Positions 45,411 through 54,688 of a stretch of 64,000 nucleotides of DNA are shown here, one piece after another; position 1 is the first letter of the stretch, and the number at the start of each line of letters is the position of its first letter. The stretch covers positions 41,586 to 105,585 of the forward strand of contig PKEY01000100.1 in NCBI GenBank assembly GCA_002919265.1. Reading direction: 5' to 3'. A program made the translations under genes and the position numbers. The notes under the pieces are model-generated. The model saw only the letters and a program-made list of their open reading frames with translations. It was not told the DNA's origin and made no database searches. Origin of the DNA: Hyphomicrobiaceae bacterium. GTDB taxonomy: Bacteria > Pseudomonadota > Alphaproteobacteria > Rhizobiales > Hyphomicrobiaceae.

Positions 45411-47540
45411 ATGCCCGAACTTCTGCTTGAGCTGTTTTCGGAGGAAATCCCCGCGCGCATGCAGGTGCGCGCAGCCGAAGAGCTGAAGCGCCTCGTTACC
45501 GGCGAGCTGCAAGCGCAGGGTCTCGAAACCGGCGAGGCCCAGGCATTTGCAACGCCACGCCGATTGGCGCTGGTCGTGCGAGATGTGGCTGCGCGATCGC
45601 CCGATCAATTGGAGGAGCGCAAGGGACCGCGGGTGAATGCTCCCGAGGCGGCGATCCAGGGCTTCCTCAAGGCGGCAGGGCTGAGCTCAATCGGACAGGC
45701 CAGCGTCGTCTCCGATCCGAAGAAGGGCGACTACTACGTCGCGCGCATCGAACGGCCGGGCCGCAGCGCATACGAAATCGTCTCCGAGGTGGTGCCCGAC
45801 GTCCTGCGCCGCTTCCCATGGCCCAAGTCCATGCGCTGGGGCTCGCACACGTTCGCGTGGGTGCGGCCGCTCCACGGCATCATCTGTCTGCTCGACGGGG
45901 AGGTCGTGCCCTTCGAGATCGCAGGTGTTTCCAGTAGCAACACGACACGCGGGCATCGCTTCCACGGGAACACGCCGGTCCAGGTCAGCGGCTTTGACGA
46001 TTACGTCGAGAAGCTGCGCGCGGCGAAGGTCATCCTGGATTCCGGCGAGCGCGCGCGGCGCATTGAGGAGCAGGCGCGGGAGCTTGCGGCCAAGCACAAG
46101 CTGGAGCTGATCGAGGACGCGGGCCTCCTTGCCGAAAATGCGGGGCTGACGGAGTGGCCCGTCGTGCTGATGGGGCACTTCGACGAGGCATTTCTTGAGG
46201 TGCCGCCGGAGGTGATCATCACCTCGATCCGTACACACCAGAAGTGCTTTGCCTTGCGTGATCCGGAAACGGGCAAGCTCGCCAACCGTTTCCTGCTTGT
46301 CGCCAACCTCGAGGCTGCGGACGGGGGCGCGGCCATCGTGGCCGGGAACGAGAAGGTGATCCGCGCCCGGCTGTCGGATGCCCGCTTCTTCTGGGAGCAG
46401 GATCTCAAGAAGCCGCTCGACGAGATGGCGCACGCGCTGCGCGGCGTCACCTTCCACGAGAAGCTCGGCACGCAGTGGGAGCGCGTTGAGCGCATCGCCG
46501 AACTCGCGTTCTACATCGCCGGTGCTGTCGACGCGGTGCCGGAGGATGCACGCCGGGCGGCCCAGCTCGCCAAGGCAGACCTCGTTTCAGGCATGGTGGG
46601 CGAGTTTCCCGAGCTGCAGGGTCTCATGGGCCGCTATTACGCCGAGGCTGTCGGCACCAAGCCGGAAATCGCGCGGGCCATCGAACTGCACTACAAGCCC
46701 AAGGGCCCGAACGACACGGTGCCGCTCGTGGAAGAGGGCGATGCCGTTGCTGTTGCCGTGGCGCTGGCAGACAAGATCGACACGTTGGTTGGCTTTTGGC
46801 GCATCAATGAAAAGCCAACTGGTTCCGGCGACCCCTATCAGCTTCGGCGTGCGGCTCTCGGCATCATCCGCATTATTCTGGAAAATGATCTGCGCGTCTC
46901 GCTGACCGAGAAGATCGCGCGAGCGCACGAGGAGTACAGAAAGCAGGGTAGCTCTGTGGTCCTCGGAAACAAGGAGGCGTCGGGGACGCCTGAAGAGATC
47001 GAACGCAAGATCACAACCGATCTCCTGTCCTTCTTCGCCGACCGCCTAAAGGTTCACCTGCGGGAGCAGGGCGCGCGGCATGACCTGATCGATGCTGTCT
47101 TCGCCCTGCCGGGTCAGGATGACTTGGCGCTGATCGTCAAGCGCGTAGAGGCGCTGGGCGATTTCCTAGAGACTGACGATGGCGCGAACCTGCTGGCGGG
47201 CGTCAAGCGGGCAGCCAACATCGTCGCCATCGAGGAGAAAAAGGACAAGACGCGCTACGAGGGCGATTATGACCTCAAGCTGCTCAAGGCGCCTGAGGAG
47301 CTGGCGCTGGCGGCCGCCATCGAAAGCACCAAGCAGGACACGCGCGCAGCGATCGCGGTCGAGAACTTCGAAGGCGCCATGCGCGCGCTCGCCGAGCTGC
47401 GTCGCCCGGTCGATGCCTTCTTCGAGAAAGTAACGGTCAACGTCGAGGATCAGAACCTGCGCCAAAACCGCTTGCGCCTGTTGTCCCAGATCCGGGCGGC
47501 GACGATGACGGTTGCGGATTTCTCGAAAATCGCCGGGTAA
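45411..47540 (+). CDS. glyS: glycine-tRNA ligase beta subunit
   Basis: The tRNA-binding subunit of glycyl-tRNA synthetase, 709 residues. It begins [16 protein letters not shown], then [39 protein letters not shown] and [20 protein letters not shown] [16 protein letters not shown], and ends with an anticodon-binding-like domain ([13 protein letters not shown]). The ATG at 45411 follows GAGGAG; the open frame upstream to 45183 overlaps the divergent gene and is not coding. Confidence 0.96.
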   Translation: MPELLLELFSEEIPARMQVRAAEELKRLVTGELQAQGLETGEAQAFATPRRLALVVRDVAARSPDQLEERKGPRVNAPEAAIQGFLKAAGLSSIGQASVVSDPKKGDYYVARIERPGRSAYEIVSEVVPDVLRRFPWPKSMRWGSHTFAWVRPLHGIICLLDGEVVPFEIAGVSSSNTTRGHRFHGNTPVQVSGFDDYVEKLRAAKVILDSGERARRIEEQARELAAKHKLELIEDAGLLAENAGLTEWPVVLMGHFDEAFLEVPPEVIITSIRTHQKCFALRDPETGKLANRFLLVANLEAADGGAAIVAGNEKVIRARLSDARFFWEQDLKKPLDEMAHALRGVTFHEKLGTQWERVERIAELAFYIAGAVDAVPEDARRAAQLAKADLVSGMVGEFPELQGLMGRYYAEAVGTKPEIARAIELHYKPKGPNDTVPLVEEGDAVAVAVALADKIDTLVGFWRINEKPTGSGDPYQLRRAALGIIRIILENDLRVSLTEKIARAHEEYRKQGSSVVLGNKEASGTPEEIERKITTDLLSFFADRLKVHLREQGARHDLIDAVFALPGQDDLALIVKRVEALGDFLETDDGANLLAGVKRAANIVAIEEKKDKTRYEGDYDLKLLKAPEELALAAAIESTKQDTRAAIAVENFEGAMRALAELRRPVDAFFEKVTVNVEDQNLRQNRLRLLSQIRAATMTVADFSKIAG

Positions 47541-47546
47541 GCCGCA

Positions 47547-47972
47547 ATGTCCGAGCAGTATCTGTTCGTGTACGGCACATTGATGGCCGCCACTCGTCAC
47601 CCCATGGCCATGCGCCTGGCGCGTGAAAGCCGACTGGTTGGCAACGGAACCATCAGGGGTCGGCTTTACGACCTGGGCGCCTATCCCGCCCTGGTTGAAA
47701 CAGGGGAGGGCGATGGCGAGGTGCATGGGGAAGTTCGCGCGCTTAACAGTCCGGCTGCTTCCCTGCCGTGGCTGGACGCCTATGAGGGGATCGTCCCAGG
47801 CCGCGATTGCGACTACGAGCGCGTCGAGCGGCGCGTGCGGTTGGAGGACGGCCGTGCGCTGACGGCCTGGGTCTATCTTTATCGCAAACCTGTAACAGGC
47901 AGACGGCTGATCGAAAGCGGCAGCTGGCTCGCACACACGGCGGCAAGGCGAAGCCAAAGCTCCGAGGCCTGA
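47547..47972 (+). CDS. gamma-glutamylcyclotransferase-like (AIG2/GGCT) protein
   Basis: A 141-residue protein of the GGCT fold. The phosphate-loop-like FVYGTLM is at residues 7-13 and the catalytic glutamate is Glu80 in LDAYEG. GRLYDLGAYPAL is another family feature. Enzymes of this fold cyclise gamma-glutamyl groups to 5-oxoproline. It starts six bases after glyS and is likely co-transcribed. The hairpin at 47991-48017 follows. Confidence 0.85.
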   Translation: MSEQYLFVYGTLMAATRHPMAMRLARESRLVGNGTIRGRLYDLGAYPALVETGEGDGEVHGEVRALNSPAASLPWLDAYEGIVPGRDCDYERVERRVRLEDGRALTAWVYLYRKPVTGRRLIESGSWLAHTAARRSQSSEA

Positions 47973-47990
47973 TCGCAGGACAGCAGCACG

Positions 47991-48017
47991 CCTGACCCGG
48001 CTTTCACCGGGGACAGG
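47991..48017. terminator. hairpin between convergent genes
   Basis: CCTG-A-CCCGG and CCGGG-GA-CAGG pair around CTTTCA. It separates the cyclotransferase-like gene from the convergent hydratase gene and can act on both strands, although T runs are short. Confidence 0.5.
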
Positions 48018-48041
48018 CGAAGAGCGGCGATGCCGGTAGGG

Positions 48042-48818
48042 TCAAACGGAAAGCTCGACGCTTCCGATTCCCTCGAGCGTGAATACGAATGTCTCTCCCG
48101 GGGCAATCGGAATGGTCGGGAGGACGCTGCCTGTTATTACGATCATCCCTGCCTGCAGGGGACGGCCGCGATCAGCAGCCAGATTCGCGACCCAGGCGAG
48201 CGCATCCATGGGGCCGTCCGTCCGGCCTTCGCCGCGAGGCTCACCATTGACTGTCAGACTTCCGCGAATGCCATTGAGTTCCATGTCACCGGGCGCGCGC
48301 ACCGCAGGGCCGAGCACGACGCCGCCGTTCCACGCGTTGTCCGCAATGAGTGTCGTCGCCTTGGTGTTCTTGTAATCCGCATGCCGATCTTCAATCAGCT
48401 CGAACGCGGGCATCACTTCCGCAACGGCAGCGCGGACATCCGCAGCCGTGTAGGGCTGATTCTGCTTGGGCAGATCAGTACCGACACGTACGGCCAGCTC
48501 AAATTCCACCATGAGATTGACGAAATCCTCACGCCTGAGCCGCGCCGGGGACTGATGAATGCGCCGCTCGTAGATCATGCCACCACAGGGGTGATCGATG
48601 CCCATGAGCTGCTGCATGACCTTGGTGGTCGTCGCAATCTTGAGGCCGCGGACGGGGCCATAAATTGCCGTCCAAAGCTCGCACAGCGCCTCCTGGGCCG
48701 CATAGGCGTCGGCGATGGTGGGTGGTGCGATTTCCGGAGGCAGGTTTTGGTAGGGCGAGCGCGTGCGGTGCGCTTCCGCGATGAAGGCGGCCGCTACCCT
48801 TGGGTCGAATTGGGACAT
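48042..48818 (-). CDS. 2-keto-4-pentenoate hydratase/FAA hydrolase family
   Basis: A 258-residue protein of the fumarylacetoacetate hydrolase superfamily, MhpD branch, which adds water to 2-hydroxypentadienoates or similar enols using a divalent metal. Recognisable parts are TIADAYAAQEAL, GLKIATTTKVMQQLMG, VEFELAVRVG with the metal-binding glutamates, and GMIVITGSVLPTIPI. It lies 11 bases after the GST gene on the same strand. No aromatic-ring cleavage gene is nearby, so its substrate is unclear. Confidence 0.85.
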   Translation of the reverse strand: MSQFDPRVAAAFIAEAHRTRSPYQNLPPEIAPPTIADAYAAQEALCELWTAIYGPVRGLKIATTTKVMQQLMGIDHPCGGMIYERRIHQSPARLRREDFVNLMVEFELAVRVGTDLPKQNQPYTAADVRAAVAEVMPAFELIEDRHADYKNTKATTLIADNAWNGGVVLGPAVRAPGDMELNGIRGSLTVNGEPRGEGRTDGPMDALAWVANLAADRGRPLQAGMIVITGSVLPTIPIAPGETFVFTLEGIGSVELSV

Positions 48819-48829
48819 GAAAAGCCTCT

Positions 48830-49438
48830 TCAGTTCGGACGGCTTTCGGCGAATGCGGGCACAGCCTTGTCGAAAGCGTCAAGCCAGGCAACGAGCTTCG
48901 GATGCGTCGCGCGCCAGACGCCGCCGTGGCGAAAGTCGAGGTAGCCCAGCGCACAGGCAAGCGTCACGTGGCCATAGTCGGGATGGGCGCCCATTTCAGG
49001 CGGGGCCTTTTCGAGCCAGTCGAGCGCAGTATCGATCTTCAGCTGCTGGCGCTGCATCCATGTGTCGACCCACTTGTCCTCCGGGCGGAAGCGCTTCTCG
49101 TAGACGAGCAGCAGGGCGGCATCGAGAATGCCGTCAGCAAGCGCCGCGAGCGTCAGCGTGCGGAAACGCTCGGGGCCAGAGGGAGGGAACAGCCGGGGCT
49201 CAGGTGTCAGGCTGTCGAGGTATTCGCAGATCACGTGGCTGTCGAAGATCTGCGTGCCATCCTCCAGAATGAGCACGGGGATCTTGGAAAGCGGGTTTTC
49301 GCGCCGCAGCTCCTCGTTCACCAGCGGCAGGGTGTCCACCGCCTTCGTCTCGATCTGATCCGCCACACCTTTCAGGGCTGCGGTGATCTTCACCTTGCGT
49401 CCGTAGGGTGAGGCTTGGGCGCTCAAAAGCTTCATCAT
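48830..49438 (-). CDS. glutathione S-transferase family protein
   Basis: A 202-residue GST with a thioredoxin-like N-terminal domain (SPYGRKVKITAALKGV, NPLSKIPVLILEDGTQIFDS, where Asp/Ser binds the glutathione gamma-glutamyl group) and a helical C-terminal domain (ALGYLDFRHGG). Two consecutive ATGs mark the start. The downstream hydratase is in the same operon. This combination recalls GST-assisted maleylacetoacetate/fumarylacetoacetate steps, but no dioxygenase is present, so that remains a guess. Confidence 0.88.
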   Translation of the reverse strand: MMKLLSAQASPYGRKVKITAALKGVADQIETKAVDTLPLVNEELRRENPLSKIPVLILEDGTQIFDSHVICEYLDSLTPEPRLFPPSGPERFRTLTLAALADGILDAALLLVYEKRFRPEDKWVDTWMQRQQLKIDTALDWLEKAPPEMGAHPDYGHVTLACALGYLDFRHGGVWRATHPKLVAWLDAFDKAVPAFAESRPN

Positions 49439-49559
49439 GGAACTGTGATCCAGCGTTGGTCAGGAGATGGGCAATTGGCCTGAAGGCTTGCCAAGCGCCT
49501 CCATCGTGTCGGGTAAGCCAACCAACGGCAAGCCCCATTTGCTCATTAGACCTTTGCGA

Positions 49560-49925
49560 TCAGGCCCCGGCGATTTCGAGGAGGGCGAGGACAACGAACG
49601 CCACAGAAAGCGTCCAGAGAAACAGCTTGCCGCGCCGAGTCTGGCTGCCGCGATCGAGCACCAGCAAGGCGATTACAACAGCGGCCGAAATTAGATTGAT
49701 CGCGACGAGACCGCCGAGGCCAAGGCCGGTTACCCGTTGGGCACTGCCTTCGAGCAGTGTCGCCGCTGCCATGCCGATCAGTAGGGTTCCGAGCAGCCTC
49801 GGCCACAGGACAGCCTGCGGAAGAGGAAGACCGAGTACCCGCGCGGTCGTCACTGGTGCGATAAGCAACGCAAGGCCGGAGAAGAACCGGAGGAGGGTTT
49901 CAAGCCAGAGGAGCTGCTCGGCCAT
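49560..49925 (-). CDS. four-helix membrane protein of unknown function
   Basis: A 121-residue protein with four hydrophobic segments (LLRFFSGLALLIAP, LWPRLLGTLLIGMAAATLL, LGGLVAINLISAAVVIALLVL, LFLWTLSVAFVVLALLEIAG) and short loops. The ATG follows GAGGAGCG. It lies 29 bases downstream of the lipoprotein gene and is probably co-transcribed with it. No family recognised. Confidence 0.7.
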   Translation of the reverse strand: MAEQLLWLETLLRFFSGLALLIAPVTTARVLGLPLPQAVLWPRLLGTLLIGMAAATLLEGSAQRVTGLGLGGLVAINLISAAVVIALLVLDRGSQTRRGKLFLWTLSVAFVVLALLEIAGA

Positions 49926-49954
49926 GAAACGCTCCTCAAATGGCTATTCCGGAA

Positions 49955-50503
49955 TCAACGCTGGGTCGGCGTTCGACCAATGTCGTCGAAGAACTCGTCC
50001 GGTTTCCAGGGCTTCTTCTCGACCGGTTCATCCAACAGGCCAGCCAGCAGTCCCTGCTGCGGCTCCTGTTTCTTGGGGGCAGGCGTGAAGTCACCGGCCA
50101 GATGGCGATTGAGATCGCGCTTGATCTCCTGCGTTTTCAGCTCCGTGCAGTATCCGGGATCCTCCGCGATCTTCTTCGCGACGGACGCGCGCGTGAACTC
50201 GTATTCGCGCTCAATCTTCTGAAGCTGCTCAGGCCCGGCACCTTGCGCCATCTCTGCGGCCAGGAAGTTGGATTTCAGCTTTTCGGGATCGAAGTAGAAG
50301 CCGCACCGCGTTGCTCGCGCGGACGTCGCGGCAACCTGCAAGGCACGGGAAGTGGGATCGCTCGGGGGAGGACCGGGTTGAGCCGCAGCTGCGGCGGGGT
50401 CATTTCCGCCAGTCAGAGATGCCGTCGTCAAAACGCTCGAGCCGCTGCAGCCGGCAAGAGCGAGCGTCGCAGCAAGAATGACACGAGTGCGTGCGAGCAC
50501 CAT
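49955..50503 (-). CDS. lipoprotein of unknown function
   Basis: A 182-residue lipoprotein. The ATG at 50503 follows a GGGGGGA stretch; the signal peptide ends LALAGC with Cys as the acylated residue. A Pro/Ala/Ser-rich spacer is followed by a helical region (AATSARATRCGFYFDPEKLK, EYEFTRASVAKKIAEDPGYC) with two cysteines that could pair, and a polar tail. No domain recognised. An envelope role is likely. Confidence 0.75.
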   Translation of the reverse strand: MVLARTRVILAATLALAGCSGSSVLTTASLTGGNDPAAAAAQPGPPPSDPTSRALQVAATSARATRCGFYFDPEKLKSNFLAAEMAQGAGPEQLQKIEREYEFTRASVAKKIAEDPGYCTELKTQEIKRDLNRHLAGDFTPAPKKQEPQQGLLAGLLDEPVEKKPWKPDEFFDDIGRTPTQR

Positions 50504-50686
50504 CGTCCCCCCTTGTTCTGCATCCCTCCTTGGGAAGGACGCGAGTCTCAGAACGTTCCGTGGACAGTGCTCCCGCGGCACTCGAGCGTCAATAGCACAG
50601 TCGCAACTGTCGACGGGTCATTACAGGGATATCCTCGGCGAATTCCGCACGGGGGTGAGCGCCATCACCCCTCTGATTCGAACAGG

Positions 50687-51454
50687 TTAGTGGCCGGCGT
50701 GATCCGGATTGCCTCCCCCGCGCCTCCTGCGGGCGGCTCGGCGAGCCATCATGTTGAGCCCTTCTACCAACGCGGAGAAGGCCATCGCGGCATAGACATA
50801 ACCTTTCGGCACATGCACGCCGAAACCGTCCGCGATCAGCACCATTCCGATCATCAACAGGAAGCTCAACGCCAGCATGACGATGGTGGGGTTGGCGTTG
50901 ATGAAGTTGGCGAGCGGCGTCGCGGCCACCAGCATGACAGCAACGGCGACGATCACGGCGGCCACCATGATCGGCAGATGCTCCGTCATGCCGACAGCGG
51001 TGATGATGCTGTCGACCGAGAACACGAGATCGAGCAGCAAGATCTGGACGATGGCCGATCCGAAGCCGAGGGCCGCAGGGTCACGGTTGAGAAACATCGG
51101 CGCGGGGTCGGGATCGACGCGGTGGTGAATCTCCTTGGTCGCCTTCCAGACCAGGAACAATCCACCGGCAATGAGGATCAGATCGCGCCAGGAGAAGTCG
51201 AGACCGAGAAAGGAGAAGATCGGTGTGGTGAGCTGCACGATGGCCGCGATCGTGAACAGCAAGAGCAGCCGCAACACCAGCGCCGCCGAAATGCCGACTT
51301 TGCGGGCCATGTCGCGCCGGTCTTCGGGCAGCTTGTTCGTGAGGATCGCGATGAAGATGAGGTTGTCGATGCCGAGCACCACTTCCATCACGATCAAAGT
51401 GACGAGGGCAATCCAGGCGGCCGGGTCGGTGAGGAGCGGAAGGATGGTGTCCAT
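50687..51454 (-). CDS. TerC family integral membrane protein
   Basis: A 255-residue TerC-type protein with about seven helices. The conserved acidic sites lie in [19 protein letters not shown] and [18 protein letters not shown]. Family members are linked to tellurite resistance or manganese export; the co-translocational metalation role described for Bacillus TerC homologues is another possibility. The C-terminus is a basic [12 protein letters not shown] tail. The start ATG at 51454 is favoured by homology. No yybP-ykoY riboswitch is visible in the 300-base leader. Confidence 0.85.
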   Translation of the reverse strand: MDTILPLLTDPAAWIALVTLIVMEVVLGIDNLIFIAILTNKLPEDRRDMARKVGISAALVLRLLLLFTIAAIVQLTTPIFSFLGLDFSWRDLILIAGGLFLVWKATKEIHHRVDPDPAPMFLNRDPAALGFGSAIVQILLLDLVFSVDSIITAVGMTEHLPIMVAAVIVAVAVMLVAATPLANFINANPTIVMLALSFLLMIGMVLIADGFGVHVPKGYVYAAMAFSALVEGLNMMARRAARRRRGGGNPDHAGH

Positions 51455-51757
51455 CGGGAATGCTGATCCTGTGTCGGCGGAAAGAATACCCGCTCTGAAG
51501 GGCACTTTTTGCTGCAGGTAGTGGGAAGAGATGAAGTGTGCAATGGTCGGTTAGCTTCGGATTGGCCGTGGCGAAAGAGAGTGCTTTGGAGGCAATTGGG
51601 GTCATGTAACCTTATTTGCGGCGACCACGGTCATTTTCTGGACCCGCCTTTTGCCGCAAATTGCTGGCTAGATGCCGCCCGAAATTCAGCTGCGATCTCA
51701 GGTGCGAATCGGCGATGCTGTGCGCAGCTGTAAGGTACTGAGAAGGGTTCCGGGGGG
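51455..51757. other. 303-base divergent region
   Basis: Separates terC from the L,D-transpeptidase gene. It holds an inverted repeat TTTGCGGC (51615-51622) / GCCGCAAA (51653-51660) with a 30-base centre and the ribosome binding site GGGGGG before 51758. I see no gene or clear promoter. Confidence 0.4.
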
Positions 51758-52939
51758 ATGAAGTCGAGCAATCTGCTGCTCGGAGCGTGTTGCGCGGTGG
51801 TCTCTATCGCCAGCGCCGCCCTTTTGCTGGAACTCGATGAGGCGGGAATCATCACTCTCGAGCCGCCGAACCTAGCAACCTCAGGACTTGCTCCTGGCAA
51901 CGCTGCGCACGCGAGCCTTGCCCCTGTGACGGAGCCTGCCGCAGTGTCGAGCGCCCCGCCTGTCAAGGTGCCGGTTCCGGTGCTTGTGAAGCAGGTGCCA
52001 GATCCAAAGGATCGCTTCGCCTACCTTTCGCTCGATGCAGCACTCCAGTTGCCGCAGCCTGTTGCGCAGCCGGAGCCGGCTGAAGACGACGTAGCCGAAG
52101 AGGACGAGGTCGCCGAAGAGGACGTGGTCGAAGAAGAGGAGACCGCGGAGGCGGAGGAGCTTGTCGACACCTCGTCGTGGAGCGCCGACGTTCGCCAGGA
52201 AAAGCCGGTCGTTGGCGGGACGAAGCCGGCGACAGTTGCGCCTTCAGCCCGGCAGCGGGAGTACACCGGACCCCGTCACCGCTGGCACAGCCCGGCCGTC
52301 AAAAAGCGGCTGGCGGAGATTTCCCCTGGTGCCAATGCCCGGCTCGCCAGGAAGTTCGAGGCGGCAGAGGCGTCATGGCCGCCACATGAGGTCGTTCTCA
52401 TCGCCATCAAGGATGAGAAAGCCCTCGAGCTTTTTGCGCGGCCCGAGGGTGGCGAGTGGAAGTTCATCCATCGCTATCCGGTGCTGGCGGCCAGCGGCGG
52501 GCCCGGACCCAAGTTGCGGCAGGGTGACAAGCAGGTGCCTGAGGGCATCTACAAGATTACGCTCCTGAACCCGAATAGCCGATATCACGTCTCGCTGCGC
52601 GTCAACTACCCCAACGAGTTCGACCGTCAGATGGCGGAAGCGGACGGTCGCAAAAACCTCGGTGGGGACATCATGATCCACGGCAAGGCGAAATCGGCGG
52701 GCTGCCTTGCTGTCGGCGACCCGGCGGCCGAAGAATTGTTCGTGCTGGCGGCGCAGGTCGGGTTGGAGAATATCAAGCTCATCATTGCGCCGACGGATTT
52801 CCGTCAGCGTGGAATTCCGCCGCTGCAGCCGGGTCAACCGGAATGGCTGCCCAAGCTCTACACCGAAGTCGCAGCGGCCATGTCCGAGTTCAAGTCGCCG
52901 CCACGCATCAGCCTGCTGTCGCTCTTCTTCGGCAATTAA
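51758..52939 (+). CDS. L,D-transpeptidase (YkuD/YafK-like) with acidic linker
   Basis: A 393-residue exported protein. An N-terminal hydrophobic segment (about 5-24) anchors or exports it. A Pro/Val spacer leads to a remarkably acidic stretch (about 106-135, almost only Glu, Asp, Ala and Val). The catalytic domain (from about 205) has VVLIAIKDEKALELFAR, then LLNPNSRYHVSLRVNYPN and the active-site block with His308 and Cys316 (IMIHGKAKSAGC). This is the YafK/DpaA-like YkuD subgroup, which forms or removes peptidoglycan cross-links or lipoprotein links. The acidic linker is not part of the usual family. Confidence 0.85.
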   Translation: MKSSNLLLGACCAVVSIASAALLLELDEAGIITLEPPNLATSGLAPGNAAHASLAPVTEPAAVSSAPPVKVPVPVLVKQVPDPKDRFAYLSLDAALQLPQPVAQPEPAEDDVAEEDEVAEEDVVEEEETAEAEELVDTSSWSADVRQEKPVVGGTKPATVAPSARQREYTGPRHRWHSPAVKKRLAEISPGANARLARKFEAAEASWPPHEVVLIAIKDEKALELFARPEGGEWKFIHRYPVLAASGGPGPKLRQGDKQVPEGIYKITLLNPNSRYHVSLRVNYPNEFDRQMAEADGRKNLGGDIMIHGKAKSAGCLAVGDPAAEELFVLAAQVGLENIKLIIAPTDFRQRGIPPLQPGQPEWLPKLYTEVAAAMSEFKSPPRISLLSLFFGN

Positions 52940-53196
52940 CGGCGCTCACACGTTTCAGGAACGCTTTGCCGGATCGTTTGTTGTGGCGAAGCATTCCCCA
53001 ATGGGAGCGCGCGCATTCTTTGTTGTCTTGAAGAAGGGCGAGTTCCTGTCCTGCACGAAGTTGCCGGGCTTTCTGTCGGGCTGACCAACACCGCGCAGCG
53101 CGTTTAGCAGCGGAAAAGAAGGCCGAATGACAGCCGGTCCCTGCGGACCTAGATTGGCGAATTGGGGGGTGCAACTTCCAACGCATGAGGTGCACC

Positions 53197-53802
53197 ATGG
53201 CCCACCACGCGACTCAAGCTGATTTCGATGTCCTCCTTGGCGAAACCCGACGGGACGTAGCACGGCACTGGGGTTGGTTCCTGGCGCTTGGCGTTCTTCT
53301 CGTTTTACTCGGGATAGTGGCGATCGCCTTTCCCTTTATGTCGACCATTGCCGCGAAAATCGTTCTCGGCTGGCTTCTGCTGATCGCCGGCATCGGCGAA
53401 ATCATCCATTCCTTCTACGTCAAGCGGTGGGCCGGCTTTTTCTGGAACCTCCTTATTGGCCTGCTTTACCTGGTAGTCGGCTTTTGGCTCGCATTCTTCC
53501 CGCTCACCGGCATTCTCACTCTCACCATCGTGCTCGCCGCACTGTTTATCGCCGACGGCATCCTGGAAATCATCATGGGCTTCCGGGTGCGGCCTCACGA
53601 GGGCTGGGGATGGTTGATATTCAGCGGCCTAATCGCCATTGGCGCGGGTCTTCTGATCGCGCTGAACCTGCCGAGCTCGGCTGTTTGGGCGTTAGGGCTG
53701 TTGGCCGGCGCCAAGCTGCTAGTTTCCGGCTGGAGCTACATTTTCCTGGCGCTTAGTGGTCGACGCATTCACGACGAGGGCACACCAACGCCAGCGGCAG
53801 CC
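53197..53802 (+). CDS. HdeD family membrane protein (DUF308)
   Basis: A 201-202 residue protein with six helices in three pairs, the HdeD/DUF308 pattern: VLLVLLGIVAIAFPFMSTIAAKIVLGWLL, LLIGLLYLVVGFWLAFFPL, LAALFIADGILEIIMGF and LLIALNLPSSAVWALGLLAG. HdeD takes part in acid resistance in enteric bacteria; in alphaproteobacteria the role is unknown. The ATG at 53197 follows GAGG; an ATG at 53185 is in frame. The stop codon is TGA at 53803-53805. The 260 bases before it show nothing recognisable. Confidence 0.85.
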
Positions 53803-53897
53803 TGAAGGCGAACAGGGGATACTTTCAGGGCTTCGAAGCAATCCCTGTCGATTGAACCAGTAGGGCAGGCGGGAATCTGCCCTGCTGCCCCGCCAGC

Positions 53898-54210
53898 TAC
53901 AGCCGCGCTTCCAGGATCAGGTTGAATGGCGTCTCCACCGCCTGTCGGATTGTCTTGAAACCAGCCCTTCCAACACGTCCTCAAGGCGCCGCTGACCGGC
54001 CTGCGCGCCGAACACGTGCGTGCCGTTTTCGGAAATCGCGCGGGCACAGCACATCGTGGTTGAGGCGGCAAAATGGAGGCGGCCAATCGAATTGATGCCT
54101 CGGTGCCACCCATAAGCGCCGGCCGCCACTGGCTCACAAGGTTGGCGCCGTAGGCATTGCGGTAGGACGCAGCAACACCGCAAGACGGCCGCTCGTCGTG
54201 CTCAGGCATT
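53898..54210 (-). pseudogene. frameshifted small gene, family not recognised
   Basis: Read on the minus strand from the ATG at 54210 (behind GAGAAG), three frames each give protein-like sequence in order: PSCGVAASYRNAYGANLV and SQWRPALMGGTEASI in the first, IGRLHFAASTTMCCARAI and SENGTHVFGAQAGQRRLEDV in the second, and AVETPFNLILEARL followed by a stop in the third. Joined, they make a coherent, mainly helical chain of about 100 residues. Two indels are needed, near 54090 and 53945. The rest of the gap (53806-54688) has no other coding signal. I take it as a decaying gene; a base-calling error is the alternative. Confidence 0.5.
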
Positions 54211-54688
54211 TTTCTTCTCGCCGAAACTGGTTTGTTCGACGGCCGCAATGCGGGCGATCCATTTGGGCTACGTCAATGCGTTCGTTTGCGAAAGCATTTC
54301 CTAACGTTCCGCTCCAGACAGAGCCCCGGCCTGACGCCGGGTGCCTATCGGCTGCGGTTTGAGCTGCCCGAGTTTGCACGAAAGCGGAATAAGTGAGTTT
54401 CCTCTTTTTCCAGGACACAGTCCGGCGCATCGAGTGCTTTATGCAACTGGCAGGCAAGCTCCGCGTTATATCAGCAAATCTGCCGGACCTTGGGTCACTC
54501 GCGATGTGATCGCCATTTGCGAGGCTTCCGATGATGGGAGGCAGCAAGGGCGGTTCCCTTACGCCTCGCTTCGCCGGGAAATGTCGGCACCGATACGCTG
54601 CGTGCGCTTTTCCCTGACGTGATGAAGCAGTTTTTCGCCAGGTTGGTTGGATGGTCCTCCGCCGGACCCAGAATAAGGGATAACGGCT

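Noticed and set aside
49940..51466. Plus-strand open frame of 508 codons
   Set aside because: Runs opposite a lipoprotein gene and terC, both with clear protein features; the translated product is His/Asp/Gln-rich shadow sequence.
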